Positions 16,807 to 25,772 of a stretch of DNA of 64,000 nt are shown piece after piece. The notes under the pieces were generated by a model. That model did no database searches. It was given only the letters and a program-made list of their open reading frames with translations, and had not been told where the DNA came from. This DNA is from Paenibacillus_E qinlingensis (GTDB taxonomy: Bacteria > Bacillota > Bacilli > Paenibacillales > NBRC-103111). Numbering within the stretch: position 1 is the first letter of the stretch; each line of letters begins with the position of its first letter. The stretch lies in contig NZ_JAQIVH010000005.1 of assembly GCF_028746185.1 (NCBI RefSeq), forward strand, positions 1 through 64,000, read 5' to 3'. The position numbers were made by a program, and so were the translations under genes.

Positions 16807-17820
16807 ATGAACAATCGGAAAAGATGGGGATTCACATTATCCGTCGTTCTGCTCTTAAGCTTAATTGCTTCAGCGTGTGGAACCAAGACGGAAGAGACAA
16901 CGAAGGTACGCATTGGTGAGGTGACGCGCTCCTTGTTCTATGCACCGCAATATGTCGCTTTATCGCAGGGGTTTTTCAAAGATGAAGGGCTCGATGTAGA
17001 GCTGACAACAACCCCTGGTGGAGACAAAACGATGACTGCACTGCTCTCGAATGCGATTGATGTCGCGCTTGTAGGATCAGAAACATCGATCTATGTGTCG
17101 CAACAAGGCTCGGATGATCCTGTGATCAATTTTGCCCAACTGACCCAAACGGACGGCACATTCCTAGTTGCTCGAACAAAAGTAGATAAGCTGGACTGGA
17201 ACGCGCTCAAAGGGAAAGTGTTCCTTGGTCAAAGAAAAGGCGGCATGCCGCAAATGGCTGGCGAGTTCACATTGAAGAAGCACAACATCGACCCGCAGAA
17301 GGATTTGCAGTTGATTCAAAACATTGATTTTGCCAATATCGTATCCGCATATGCTTCTGGAACTGGTGAGTACGTACAGCTTTTTGAGCCGCAAGCATCG
17401 ATCATTGAGAAAGAGGGCAAGGGCTATGTACTTGCATCTTTCGGTGTAGAGAGCGGACAGCTGCCGTATACCGTATTTATGTCGAAGCAAAGCTTCATCA
17501 AAGCCAATCCGGCCACCATTCAGAAGTTCACGAATGCAATTCAACGGGCGCAGCTATGGGTAGCCGCTAAAAGTGTGGACGAAATTACAGAAGCGGTATT
17601 GCCATATTTTAAAGATATCGACGTCGCGATTGTAAAAAATGTGGTGAAACGTTACAAAGATCAAGGATCCTTCGCAACGGATGGCATTGTGGATGAGAAA
17701 GAATGGAATAACTTGCTTGACGTAATGACATCAGCTGGAGAGCTGAAAGAGAAAGTGGCATGGAGCAAACTGGTGAATAATACTTTTGCAGAAAAAGCGA
17801 AATCAACTGTTAAGAAATAA
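16807..17820 (+). CDS. ABC transporter substrate-binding lipoprotein (SsuA/ThiY/NMT1-like)
   Basis: This 337-residue lipoprotein has lipobox IASAC (C24). The fold is the NMT1/SsuA class: VRIGEVTRSLFYAPQYVALSQGFF at the start of the mature part, then the alternating ligand-cleft segments of NitT/TauT importers. It captures a small organic solute outside the membrane. Candidates are aliphatic sulfonates, thiamine or riboflavin precursors, and sequence alone does not decide. A strong site, CGGAGGGACG, precedes the ATG. It is first of three importer genes. Confidence 0.88.
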   Translation: MNNRKRWGFTLSVVLLLSLIASACGTKTEETTKVRIGEVTRSLFYAPQYVALSQGFFKDEGLDVELTTTPGGDKTMTALLSNAIDVALVGSETSIYVSQQGSDDPVINFAQLTQTDGTFLVARTKVDKLDWNALKGKVFLGQRKGGMPQMAGEFTLKKHNIDPQKDLQLIQNIDFANIVSAYASGTGEYVQLFEPQASIIEKEGKGYVLASFGVESGQLPYTVFMSKQSFIKANPATIQKFTNAIQRAQLWVAAKSVDEITEAVLPYFKDIDVAIVKNVVKRYKDQGSFATDGIVDEKEWNNLLDVMTSAGELKEKVAWSKLVNNTFAEKAKSTVKK

Positions 17821-17873
17821 TCACATGAACGAAGTAGTCAACGCAGGATGAAGATAAGAGGAGGTTCGGTGCC

Positions 17874-18647
17874 ATGGACACAGCTGTGCAGGTCGGAGAT
17901 GTCACACAGGTTTACGTAACTGAGGAGCGGGCAACGCTTGCCCTACAAGGAATATCATTTGACATTGCGAATGGCGAGTTCGTCAGTCTGATTGGACCTA
18001 GCGGTTGTGGCAAAACAACACTCTTATCCATCATTGCGGGACTCCTTCCGCCGACGTCGGGCAGAATCATCGTGGCGGGGCATCACGTCCAGGGACCATC
18101 GCCCAAAGTAGGTTACATGCTGCAGCAGGACTACTTATTTCCTTGGCGGACGATTGAAGCTAATGCTTGTATGGGACTAGAAATCGCAGGCACTCTGACG
18201 AAAGAGAAGAAACAGGGGGCGCTTCATTTATTGGAGGAAATGGGCCTGCTAGCATTTAAAGATTATTATCCTGCACAGTTGTCTGGCGGCATGCGGCAGC
18301 GCGTCGCACTTGTCCGAACGTTGGCAACAGAACCTGAGCTGCTTCTATTAGATGAGCCTTTCTCGGCACTGGATTACCAAACGAAGCTGCAGCTTGAAGA
18401 TTTGGTTGTAGAAACGCTTCGCGCCAAGAAGAAAACAGCGATTCTGGTCACACATGATATTTCAGAAGCGATTGCAATGAGTGATCGCATTATCGTATTG
18501 GCTCCGAATCCAGGGCGTATTCGCAGAACCTTCCAAATGCCAGAGGTGATTCGGGCAGCTGTGCCGTTTGAAGCGAGAGAATTGTCTGAATTTCATGTGC
18601 TATTTCGGCAAATTTGGCAGGAATTTGGGGGTGTGCAGCATGGATAA
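17874..18647 (+). CDS. ABC importer ATP-binding protein (SsuB/TauB-like)
   Basis: This 257-residue ATPase energises the importer. Visible motifs are Walker A GPSGCGKTT, Q-loop MLQQDYLFPW, signature LSGGMRQRVAL, Walker B LLLLDEPFSALD and switch His in VTHDISEA. The PxW after the Q-loop is typical of the nitrate/sulfonate/taurine group. An AGAGGAGG site lies upstream of the ATG. The 3' end overlaps the permease gene by eight bases. Confidence 0.94.
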   Translation: MDTAVQVGDVTQVYVTEERATLALQGISFDIANGEFVSLIGPSGCGKTTLLSIIAGLLPPTSGRIIVAGHHVQGPSPKVGYMLQQDYLFPWRTIEANACMGLEIAGTLTKEKKQGALHLLEEMGLLAFKDYYPAQLSGGMRQRVALVRTLATEPELLLLDEPFSALDYQTKLQLEDLVVETLRAKKKTAILVTHDISEAIAMSDRIIVLAPNPGRIRRTFQMPEVIRAAVPFEARELSEFHVLFRQIWQEFGGVQHG

Positions 18648-19482
18648 TCGAGATGAGCAGCACATCCTAATTGACCAACCGAATGAGAAACTAAAGCTGG
18701 ACGTACATCAGCGGTTTCTGAAAGCAAGAAAGAAAGAGACGAAGTGGGTTCGGCTTTTTCAAGCAGCCATATTACTTCTATTTTTATCCCTGTGGGAGCT
18801 AGCCTCGCGGTTGAAATGGATTGATGTCCTGCTATTTAGCTATCCGACCAAGGTATTTGCGCTCCTGTGGGAGAAACTGCTCGATGGCACGCTGCTCCCA
18901 CATGTTGCTGTCACCGTAGAAGAAACGATTATTGGTTTTTTCCTTGGAACGATCTTGGGGACGGCACTAGCCGTAGTTATTTGGTGGTCGCCATTTCTGT
19001 CGCGCGTGCTTGATCCTTACATTGTCGTGCTGAATAGTATGCCTAAGGTAGCCTTAGGGCCTCTGTTTATTGTCGGATTTGGTCCTGGCTTGCTTTCGAT
19101 TATCGCAACAACACTGTCGATCACAGTCATTATTACGACCCTTGTTGTTTATGGCAGCTTCAAAGAAGTGGATCATAACTACGTCAAGGTCGTGAAGTTA
19201 TTTGGAGGCAATCAGCGTAAAGTATTTATGAAAGCGATTCTGCCATCCTCTTTTCCTGCTATTGTGTCTACGCTGAAAGTCAATGTCGGCTTGGCCTGGA
19301 TCGGCGTTATCGTTGGTGAATTTCTAGTGTCCCAGAAGGGGCTGGGATACTTAATCATATATGGTTTTCAAGTTTTTAACTTCACCTTAGTGATATCTAC
19401 CCTGTTCGTGATCGCAATCGTCGCAACAGTGATGTATCAGCTTGTAGCCAAACTAGAGAAGAAATTAACGAAGCATCAGTAA
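18640..19482 (+). CDS. ABC importer permease (SsuC/TauC-like)
   Basis: This 280-residue BPD_transp_1 permease has about six TM helices. The EAA-loop region reads SFKEVDHNYVKVVKLFGG, which contacts the ATPase. The start at 18640 (MDNRDEQH) overlaps the ATPase stop and has GGGGGTG upstream. A longer frame starting at 18568 would lie inside the ATPase gene and is rejected. It forms the channel of the importer with the two preceding genes. Confidence 0.93.
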   Translation: MDNRDEQHILIDQPNEKLKLDVHQRFLKARKKETKWVRLFQAAILLLFLSLWELASRLKWIDVLLFSYPTKVFALLWEKLLDGTLLPHVAVTVEETIIGFFLGTILGTALAVVIWWSPFLSRVLDPYIVVLNSMPKVALGPLFIVGFGPGLLSIIATTLSITVIITTLVVYGSFKEVDHNYVKVVKLFGGNQRKVFMKAILPSSFPAIVSTLKVNVGLAWIGVIVGEFLVSQKGLGYLIIYGFQVFNFTLVISTLFVIAIVATVMYQLVAKLEKKLTKHQ

Positions 19483-19560
19483 ACAGGAAAGACTTGCCAC
19501 AGACCCATGCAAAATGAAATAATGAGCCCATAGAAAAACCTGTAAAAGAGGTGAAGGACT

Positions 19561-20520
19561 ATGGGCTTTCGTGTGCTCAAAACAGCCGTTGCGGTCATAA
19601 TCGCTATGTATCTGGCGTATATATTAGGGGTTCATACGCCTGGCGCAGCGGGGCTTCTTGCCATTCTGGGCATTGAAGTGACGAAGAAGAAAGGCATCCA
19701 AAGTGCCTTGCATCGTATCGCGGCATCCATTCTGGCACTACTCATCGGTTCGGTCTTATTTAACCTGCTTGGGTTCCATATTTGGGTCGTTAGTTTATTT
19801 ATTCTTATCGTATTTCCACTTCTAGTTCGGCTGCGTATTACCGAGGGTGCTGTAACAGGTGCAGTCGTGATGCTGCATCTTTTTGCATATGAATCTGCGG
19901 ACTGGCCATCTGTGCTCAATGAGCTCATCTTGCTGGGCATTGGATTGGGTTCAGCAACAGTAATTAATATTGCTTATATGCCGAAGGCTGATTCCGCACT
20001 TATCGCTCATAAACAACAAATCGAGGGATTGTTTTCCGACATTTTTGTCAACATTGCGAAGCATCTTCGGGATAATACGGTGATTTGGGATGGGAAAGAG
20101 CTTCTCGAGGTCAGTGAGGAAATTGAAAAAGGGGCAAACTTGGCGAAACGGTCGATGGAGAATACGTTGTTGTTTGGCTGGGATCCGTATTGGCGCGTGT
20201 ATTTCTACATGAGAGGCGAGCAGCTGGAATCCATCCATCGGATGATTGATCTCGTTGCCGGTGTGTATCAAACTTTGCCGCAAGGAGAGTTGATTGCTGC
20301 GATCTTCGAAGATATTAGCCAATCTGTGAAGGAAGACTATTATACAGGGGAAGCAGAGAAAGAATTACAAGAGCTGAATGCTCGTTACAAAGGAATGCCA
20401 TTGCCTGAGAGTCGGGAAGAATTCGAAGTGAGATCAGCGATTTTACAGCTTAACAGAGAGTTAATGCAGTACTTAGCTATTGCCAAAAAGCAAAAAAAAC
20501 ACCGTCCTGAAGCGGGTTGA
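19561..20520 (+). CDS. Aromatic acid exporter family (ArAE/DUF939) membrane protein
   Basis: This 319-residue protein has an N-terminal membrane half with about five to six helices (residues 5-140) and a soluble helical C-terminal half. This matches the ArAE_1 plus ArAE_1_C arrangement seen in Firmicutes proteins such as YqjA. The family is named for aromatic-acid efflux, but the true substrate of these Gram-positive members is not established. A GAGGTGAAGG site precedes the ATG. It lies 78 bases after the importer operon and could be read through from it. Confidence 0.82.
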   Translation: MGFRVLKTAVAVIIAMYLAYILGVHTPGAAGLLAILGIEVTKKKGIQSALHRIAASILALLIGSVLFNLLGFHIWVVSLFILIVFPLLVRLRITEGAVTGAVVMLHLFAYESADWPSVLNELILLGIGLGSATVINIAYMPKADSALIAHKQQIEGLFSDIFVNIAKHLRDNTVIWDGKELLEVSEEIEKGANLAKRSMENTLLFGWDPYWRVYFYMRGEQLESIHRMIDLVAGVYQTLPQGELIAAIFEDISQSVKEDYYTGEAEKELQELNARYKGMPLPESREEFEVRSAILQLNRELMQYLAIAKKQKKHRPEAG

Positions 20521-20592
20521 CTCTGACAGATATCCATATTTTCGAATCTCAAAAATAATATAAAATAATTGTCACTCTAGACTACTGTCCTG

Positions 20593-20600
20593 CATACACT
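20593..20600 (+). promoter_or_regulatory. Possible SigE-type -10 element before cotE
   Basis: CATACACT fits the sporulation sigma-E -10 consensus (CATACAmT) and lies 35 bases before the cotE start, where a mother-cell promoter is expected. The region 14-15 bases upstream (TCACTCT) is a poor -35 match, so the call is tentative. Confidence 0.3.
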
Positions 20601-20634
20601 TGTAATGAATGATTGTATGGAGGAGGTTGAAAGG

Positions 20635-21201
20635 ATGTCATTAGATAAAGATTTGCAATGCAGAGAGATCATTACAAAGGCTGTCTGCGGTAAAGGTCGC
20701 AAATTTTCTCATGTAAGTCATACCGTGACTCCGCCTTATTCTCCAACCAGTATTTTGGGCGCTTGGATTATTAATAACCAATTCGAGGCTGTCCATTCTG
20801 GAGAGGGCGTAGAAGTAGTTGGTACTTACGATATCAACATCTGGTATTCTTACGATCGTAACACCAAAACAGACGTAGCAAAAGAAACCGTATCGTATGT
20901 AGAAATCGTTGGACTAAGCTACTTGGACAAAAAACATAAGCCGACGACAGCCGAAGTATCAGCTGTCGCGACGCAAGAGCCGAACTGCGTAGAGGCCAGC
21001 ATCTCTTCAAGCGGCGACAGCGTCATCATTCGGGTGGAACGCGAGTTTCAAGTTGAGCTCATTGCCGAAACGAAAGTCTGTGTAGTCGTTTGCACCAACG
21101 GCTGCAATGACTTCGACGACAAGCACGTGGATTTCGATGACAGTGGCGATGGGGATTTTGAGGATCTGGACGCCGATCTGCTCGAGGATGAACTGGATTA
21201 A
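20635..21201 (+). CDS. cotE: Outer spore coat morphogenetic protein CotE
   Basis: This 188-residue protein organises the outer spore coat in the mother cell. CotE features are visible: the opening LQCREIITKAVCGKGRKFS, the central block SILGAWIINNQFEA and VVGTYDINIWYSYDRNTKT, and a strongly acidic Asp/Glu-rich tail. The length is close to the about 180 residues known from Bacillus. The ATG at 20635 follows AGGAGGTTGAAAGG. The position upstream of mutS is the same as in B. subtilis. A short terminator follows. Confidence 0.95.
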   Translation: MSLDKDLQCREIITKAVCGKGRKFSHVSHTVTPPYSPTSILGAWIINNQFEAVHSGEGVEVVGTYDINIWYSYDRNTKTDVAKETVSYVEIVGLSYLDKKHKPTTAEVSAVATQEPNCVEASISSSGDSVIIRVEREFQVELIAETKVCVVVCTNGCNDFDDKHVDFDDSGDGDFEDLDADLLEDELD

Positions 21202-21243
21202 GGAATCTTATACGCCATTATATGCGGGCTAAAGAGGTTCGGC

Positions 21244-21266
21244 AGAGGGCATTTGCCCTCTTTTTT
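21244..21266 (+). terminator. Rho-independent terminator after cotE
   Basis: AGAGGGCA pairs with TGCCCTCT around a TT loop, followed by T-rich sequence. Confidence 0.88.
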
Positions 21267-21344
21267 GTTGTATTCGCACAATTGGGCATCTGGTGTTAAT
21301 AAAGCGTTAGTAGTAGTGGGAATAGGTGAACGGGAGGTGTTAGA

Positions 21345-22814
21345 ATGGAAACCTTCTTCCTGCACGCACAGGAGAAAGATGCACAGGAGCTCGCAGAACG
21401 TATCCGAATTCCGAGTGGGAGTAGGCTCCCCGATAACTGGCAGGGGCGGATCATTATTCATTGGGGTGCGGCGCATGATGAATACCCGCACCAACTTGCT
21501 CTGCAGCCCATTAAAGCGATCATGCGAGCTCAGAATCGAAGGAAGCGGGATGATCTGTTACAGCTTCATGGGATGAAAACGATCGCCTCACAGGCAGTCA
21601 CAGTTCGAGGTAAAAGGGAACCCCTGCTTTTTACACATAAATATAAGGTAGCGGTATTTCATCTGCAAACACTTCTTATCTATGAGAAAAAGGAGACGCT
21701 CCTGCTTTCGGAGAAGTCCTTACAACATCAAAGGCAAGTAAATGTAAATGCTGCTTACATAGAAGTAGGTCCAAGTCACATCAACTTCCACTCTCGCAGA
21801 GCGAGCCGCGAATCCGTCAAAGCGATCTATGCGCTAGGCTTAGATTACGGCCTCGTCACCATCGGCATCACGCCCACAGGGCATACGCTCGTACTGGATG
21901 TCGATCCCGTTCCGAAGTTGAACGGGAGATTGGCACAGCTCTTCGCGCAAGCGATTGATCAATACGATCAATCACTTGCGAAAGAGCTGGAACGGAAAGA
22001 GCGAGCGATGCTCGGCTGCGATCCGGAGTTCCTGCTCGTAAACTCGCAGGGCAAGGTCGTCTTTGCCGACCGCTTCCTAACCCGCGATGGCGCTGTAGGC
22101 AGCGACGCCATTGTGTTAAGCGGGCATCGCGTGATCCTGCCGCTAGCTGAACTGCGCCCGCAGCCAAGCGTGGACCCGCTGCAGCTCGCTAAGAACGTGC
22201 GTGTAACCATGGGGATTGCCGCACGGAAGATCACAGACCATAGCCTAGCCTGGTGTTCAGGCGGCATGCCCGTGCGCGGCTACCCGCTTGGCGGTCACCT
22301 GCATTTTAGCCGCTGCTGGATGAATGGGCATCTGCTGCGTGCGCTGGATAACTATCTCGCGCTGCCGCTGATCTTGATCGAGGATGAATCGACACGTGGT
22401 CGGCGCCCGCGCTATGGGTATCTTGGTGACTTCCGTAAGAAGTCCCATGGGGGTTTCGAGTACCGAACGTTGCCGAGTTGGCTGGCCTCTCCCGACATCA
22501 CGCGGGGTGTATTCGCACTGGCAGCCCTGATCGTTAATAACTACTGGCGTTTAACGCGGATGCCTCTTCAAGAACCAGATATCCAAGCTGCGTATTACAG
22601 CGGTAATAAGCGGAGGCTGCAAGATGAAGTAGCGAAGCTATGGAAAGACTTAGAGCAGCTCAAAGGGTATGAGGTCCATGCTGGATTGTTGGAGGGTCTT
22701 CGTTCACAAATCACGTCCATGGCGTCGTGGAACGAAATGGCAGATATTCGATTCGCTTGGAAAATTGCACCCGGGGTGCGGAAAGAAGCTTTTGATGAAG
22801 GAATCATGTTATAA
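21345..22814 (+). CDS. Putative amidoligase (COOH-NH2 ligase type 2 family)
   Basis: This 489-residue protein has an unassigned N-terminal third. From about residue 220 it matches the amidoligase branch of the glutamine-synthetase/GCS fold: LGCDPEFLLVN (metal-binding Glu), PLAELRPQPSVDP, YPLGGHLHFS and GGFEYRTLPSWL. Such enzymes join a carboxyl group to an amine using ATP. Their substrates are mostly unknown. GGGAGG precedes the ATG at 21345. The gene sits between cotE and mutS with a terminator only on the cotE side, so it is probably first in the mut transcript. Parts of the gene (about 21.85-22.5 kb) look more GC-rich than its neighbours. Confidence 0.78.
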   Translation: METFFLHAQEKDAQELAERIRIPSGSRLPDNWQGRIIIHWGAAHDEYPHQLALQPIKAIMRAQNRRKRDDLLQLHGMKTIASQAVTVRGKREPLLFTHKYKVAVFHLQTLLIYEKKETLLLSEKSLQHQRQVNVNAAYIEVGPSHINFHSRRASRESVKAIYALGLDYGLVTIGITPTGHTLVLDVDPVPKLNGRLAQLFAQAIDQYDQSLAKELERKERAMLGCDPEFLLVNSQGKVVFADRFLTRDGAVGSDAIVLSGHRVILPLAELRPQPSVDPLQLAKNVRVTMGIAARKITDHSLAWCSGGMPVRGYPLGGHLHFSRCWMNGHLLRALDNYLALPLILIEDESTRGRRPRYGYLGDFRKKSHGGFEYRTLPSWLASPDITRGVFALAALIVNNYWRLTRMPLQEPDIQAAYYSGNKRRLQDEVAKLWKDLEQLKGYEVHAGLLEGLRSQITSMASWNEMADIRFAWKIAPGVRKEAFDEGIML

Positions 22815-22855
22815 TAGATTATCTATCGCATCATAGAGTTAGGGATGTTTAAGAG

Positions 22856-23035
22856 ATGATTAGTAGTTGGAAATTGTGTGAAAAAGGGTTGGAATGTGAA
22901 GGCTGTACACGAATTTCGTTGTTCTGCTTGTTGGCGGCACTAGGGCATGCTGCAAGCAGAATGACTTCTATTAAGCTGTGTATGGATGAAAATAAGAATG
23001 ATAGTTTCATAGAGTTCACCTTAATTCCGGAATAG
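22856..23035 (+). CDS. Small ORF (59 codons) with cysteines, upstream of mutS
   Basis: An ATG at 22856 opens 59 codons ending in TAG at 23033-23035. The product contains CEKGLECEGC near residues 8-17, a hydrophobic stretch SLFCLLAALGHAA and a charged end. It ends 16 bases before the mutS TTG and covers nearly the whole interval between the amidoligase and mutS. The upstream sequence (AGGGATGTTTAAGAG) is a modest ribosome site. No family is recognised. The Cys cluster and the tight fit favour a real, co-translated gene, but this is not proven. Confidence 0.5.
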   Translation: MISSWKLCEKGLECEGCTRISLFCLLAALGHAASRMTSIKLCMDENKNDSFIEFTLIPE

Positions 23036-23051
23036 GTTGGAGGAACACAAG

Positions 23052-25691
23052 TTGGCTACATACACGCCGATGATTCAGCAATACTTAGCCGTGAAGGCAC
23101 AGGTTCCAGATGCATTTTTGTTTTTTCGTCTGGGCGATTTTTATGAGATGTTTTTTGAAGATGCCATCAATGCATCACGTGAACTGGAGATTACCTTAAC
23201 AGGCCGTGAAGGTGGCGGTGAAGAGAAAATTCCGATGTGCGGAGTTCCTCATCATGCGGCAGACAACTATATGTCCCGCTTAATTGAGAAAGGCTACAAA
23301 GTCGCCATCTGTGAACAGGTAGAAGATCCTGCTGAAGCCAAAGGCGTTGTCCGCCGAGAAATCGTAAGGATCGTAACACCAGGTACAGTGATGGATAGCA
23401 AGCTGTTAGGAGAATCCGTCAACAATTACATCGTATCCTTAGTTAATCAAGACAGCGGTTATGCATTTACAGCCTGTGATATTTCTACTGGTGAGCTTTA
23501 CACGACACAGCTTCCTAATTCCTGGGAGCACGTAGTGGATGAGTTGAATGTCTATAATCCATCGGAAATCGTGACTAATCAAGCGTTGCTGACAACGATC
23601 CGCGAGTCTGGCGCTGCATGGGGACGCAATATGGTTCTAACGGAGTGGACAAGAGCGGATGAGACACTGCTTGATGAACATTTCGCAGAAGATGCCGCAC
23701 TATCGAACTTATCTAGCATCAGTCGACAAGGCGTGGCTTCGTTGCTTGCTTATTTGAAAGAAACTCAAAAAAGAGCGCTCACACACGTGAAACACATTCG
23801 TATCTATGAGCCGGATCAATTTATGACGATGGATCCGTTTACTCGTCGAAATTTAGAGCTGGTTGAAACGGTTCGTGAGCGCGCGAAAAAAGGTTCGTTA
23901 CTGTGGCTTTTGGACAAAACGGTAACTGCCATGGGCGCGCGTATGCTGCGCCGGTGGATTGAGAAGCCGCTTATGAACGTGGCTCGGATTGAGGAACGAT
24001 TAGAAGCTGTCAATTTGCTCTACAATCAATTGATTGTGCGAGAAGATGTAAAACAAGCGCTGAAGGAAGTCTACGATTTGGAGCGCTTGGTCGCTCGAAT
24101 TTCCTATGGTAATGCGAATGCCCGCGATATGATCGCGTTGAAGCACTCCTTGCAGCAAGTTCCGATGCTCCAGCAGTTATGTGCCACATCAGGATCTGAG
24201 ACACTGCGGAAGCTCGTAGATAATATGGATGTCTGTGATGATGTCATGTCTTGGATTGCCAATGCGATTGAGGACGAGCCTCCTGTTTCAATTCGGGACG
24301 GAGGAATGATACGCGAAGGCTATCAACCTTATCTAGATCAGCTTCGCGAAGCTAGCAAAAACGGGAAGCAATGGATTGCCGAACTGGAGCGTCAAGAACG
24401 TGAAGCTACAGGCATTAAGTCGCTCAAAATCGGCTACAACAAAGTGTTTGGTTACTTTATTGAGGTAACGAAAGCGAATATGTCCGCCCTGCAGGAAGGG
24501 CGTTACGAGCGTAAACAGACGCTTGCGAATGCTGAACGATATGTGACGCCAGAGCTCAAAGAGAAAGAAGCGCTCATTCTGGAAGCGCAGGATAAAATGA
24601 TTGATCTGGAGTACGAGCTATTCACGGAGCTGCGCGACCGGATTTCAAAGCATATCTCCAGATTGCAGAAGCTGGCGGAGGTTATTGCCACCGCCGATGT
24701 GTACCAATCGCTGGCAACGGTCAGCGCAGCGCATCACTTCCGCAAGCCAGAGATCGGCGAAGGCTTCGATCTTGCGATTGAAGACGGCCGACACCCTGTG
24801 GTGGAGGCTGTCATCCAGGACGGCTCGTTCATCGCGAACGGAACGAACCTGCTTCAAGAGCAGGGCCGCATCCTGCTTATTACCGGGCCGAATATGGCCG
24901 GTAAGAGTACGTATATGCGGCAAGTTGCCGTGATCTGCCTCATGGCGCAGATCGGCTGCTTCGTGCCTGCGAGCTCCGCGCGCATCCCGGTCACCGACCG
25001 GATCTTTACGCGGATCGGCGCTGCCGATGACCTCATCGGTGGACAGAGTACGTTCATGGTCGAGATGATGGACATCCAGGTTATGACAGAGAAGGCGACG
25101 AGTCGGAGCCTTGTCATTATTGATGAGCTTGGCCGCGGTACCTCGACAGGCGAAGGGATGGCGATCGCTCAGGCCGTCATTGAATTCCTTCACGATCGGA
25201 TCGGCTGCAAGACGCTCGTGTCGACGCATTTCCATGAGCTCGCCCATCTGGAAGAGAGCCTTGTGCATCTGCGCAACCACTGCATGGCAGTGAAAGAAAG
25301 CGGCAGGCAGGTAACCTTCCTGCGCAAGCTTATCCCTGGGGCAGCGAGTACGAGTTACGGCATCTACTGTGCCGAAATCGCCGGGCTGCCCGATACGATC
25401 ATTCAGCGCTCGTACGCGCTGCTGAATGGCTTTGAAGAGCGCGCCGCGGCGTCCGCAGTACCGCAAGCCGCAGCGACCGCAGCGGTTGCCACGGTTGCAG
25501 TCACCGCGGCAGCGCCGATTCGGCAGCTGTCCCTCTTCGAAGAGGACAGTCCAGCTGAAGTTGCCGTTAAGAAGAAGCCGGACGGCAAATCTCAACTGGT
25601 TCTTGACCAGTTGAAGGGGATTGATCTCATCAATATGACGCCGCTACAGGCGCTCAATTTAGTGTATGAATGGAAGCAAAAACTACAGTAA
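23052..25691 (+). CDS. mutS: DNA mismatch repair protein MutS
   Basis: This 879-residue protein recognises mismatches and starts repair with MutL. The N-terminal domain has the mismatch-wedging motif in RLGDFYEMFF. The ATPase has Walker A GPNMAGKS (about residues 612-619), Walker B VIIDELGRGTST and the STHFHEL block. After an Ala/Val-rich linker comes QLSLFEE, a beta-clamp binding motif, then a short conserved tail. The start is TTG at 23052 (MATYTPMIQQY, as in homologues), eight bases after GGAGG; an in-frame TTG at 23037 lies in that ribosome site. The 3' half (about 24.65-25.56 kb) looks distinctly more GC-rich than the 5' half. Confidence 0.98.
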   Translation: MATYTPMIQQYLAVKAQVPDAFLFFRLGDFYEMFFEDAINASRELEITLTGREGGGEEKIPMCGVPHHAADNYMSRLIEKGYKVAICEQVEDPAEAKGVVRREIVRIVTPGTVMDSKLLGESVNNYIVSLVNQDSGYAFTACDISTGELYTTQLPNSWEHVVDELNVYNPSEIVTNQALLTTIRESGAAWGRNMVLTEWTRADETLLDEHFAEDAALSNLSSISRQGVASLLAYLKETQKRALTHVKHIRIYEPDQFMTMDPFTRRNLELVETVRERAKKGSLLWLLDKTVTAMGARMLRRWIEKPLMNVARIEERLEAVNLLYNQLIVREDVKQALKEVYDLERLVARISYGNANARDMIALKHSLQQVPMLQQLCATSGSETLRKLVDNMDVCDDVMSWIANAIEDEPPVSIRDGGMIREGYQPYLDQLREASKNGKQWIAELERQEREATGIKSLKIGYNKVFGYFIEVTKANMSALQEGRYERKQTLANAERYVTPELKEKEALILEAQDKMIDLEYELFTELRDRISKHISRLQKLAEVIATADVYQSLATVSAAHHFRKPEIGEGFDLAIEDGRHPVVEAVIQDGSFIANGTNLLQEQGRILLITGPNMAGKSTYMRQVAVICLMAQIGCFVPASSARIPVTDRIFTRIGAADDLIGGQSTFMVEMMDIQVMTEKATSRSLVIIDELGRGTSTGEGMAIAQAVIEFLHDRIGCKTLVSTHFHELAHLEESLVHLRNHCMAVKESGRQVTFLRKLIPGAASTSYGIYCAEIAGLPDTIIQRSYALLNGFEERAAASAVPQAAATAAVATVAVTAAAPIRQLSLFEEDSPAEVAVKKKPDGKSQLVLDQLKGIDLINMTPLQALNLVYEWKQKLQ

Positions 25692-25772
25692 ACCCAGTCG
25701 CCAGTTTCAGTTATTTTTAATTGCACACTTCATTACTTGACTTTATATCACTACTGGAACGGAGATATGTAT

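Noticed and set aside
16464..16913. 149-codon minus-strand frame in the gap before the ABC importer
   Set aside because: It covers the repeat cluster and the start of the importer gene, has no ribosome site, and its composition is not protein-like.
21868..22267. Overlapping 99-codon minus-strand frames in the amidoligase gene
   Set aside because: They are antisense shadows in a GC-rich stretch, with no ribosome sites and biased composition.
24645..25595. Long open frame (316 codons) on the minus strand
   Set aside because: It lies entirely antisense to the conserved 3' half of mutS. The frame stays open because of GC-rich codons, and the predicted product (Arg/His/Asp-rich) resembles no family.
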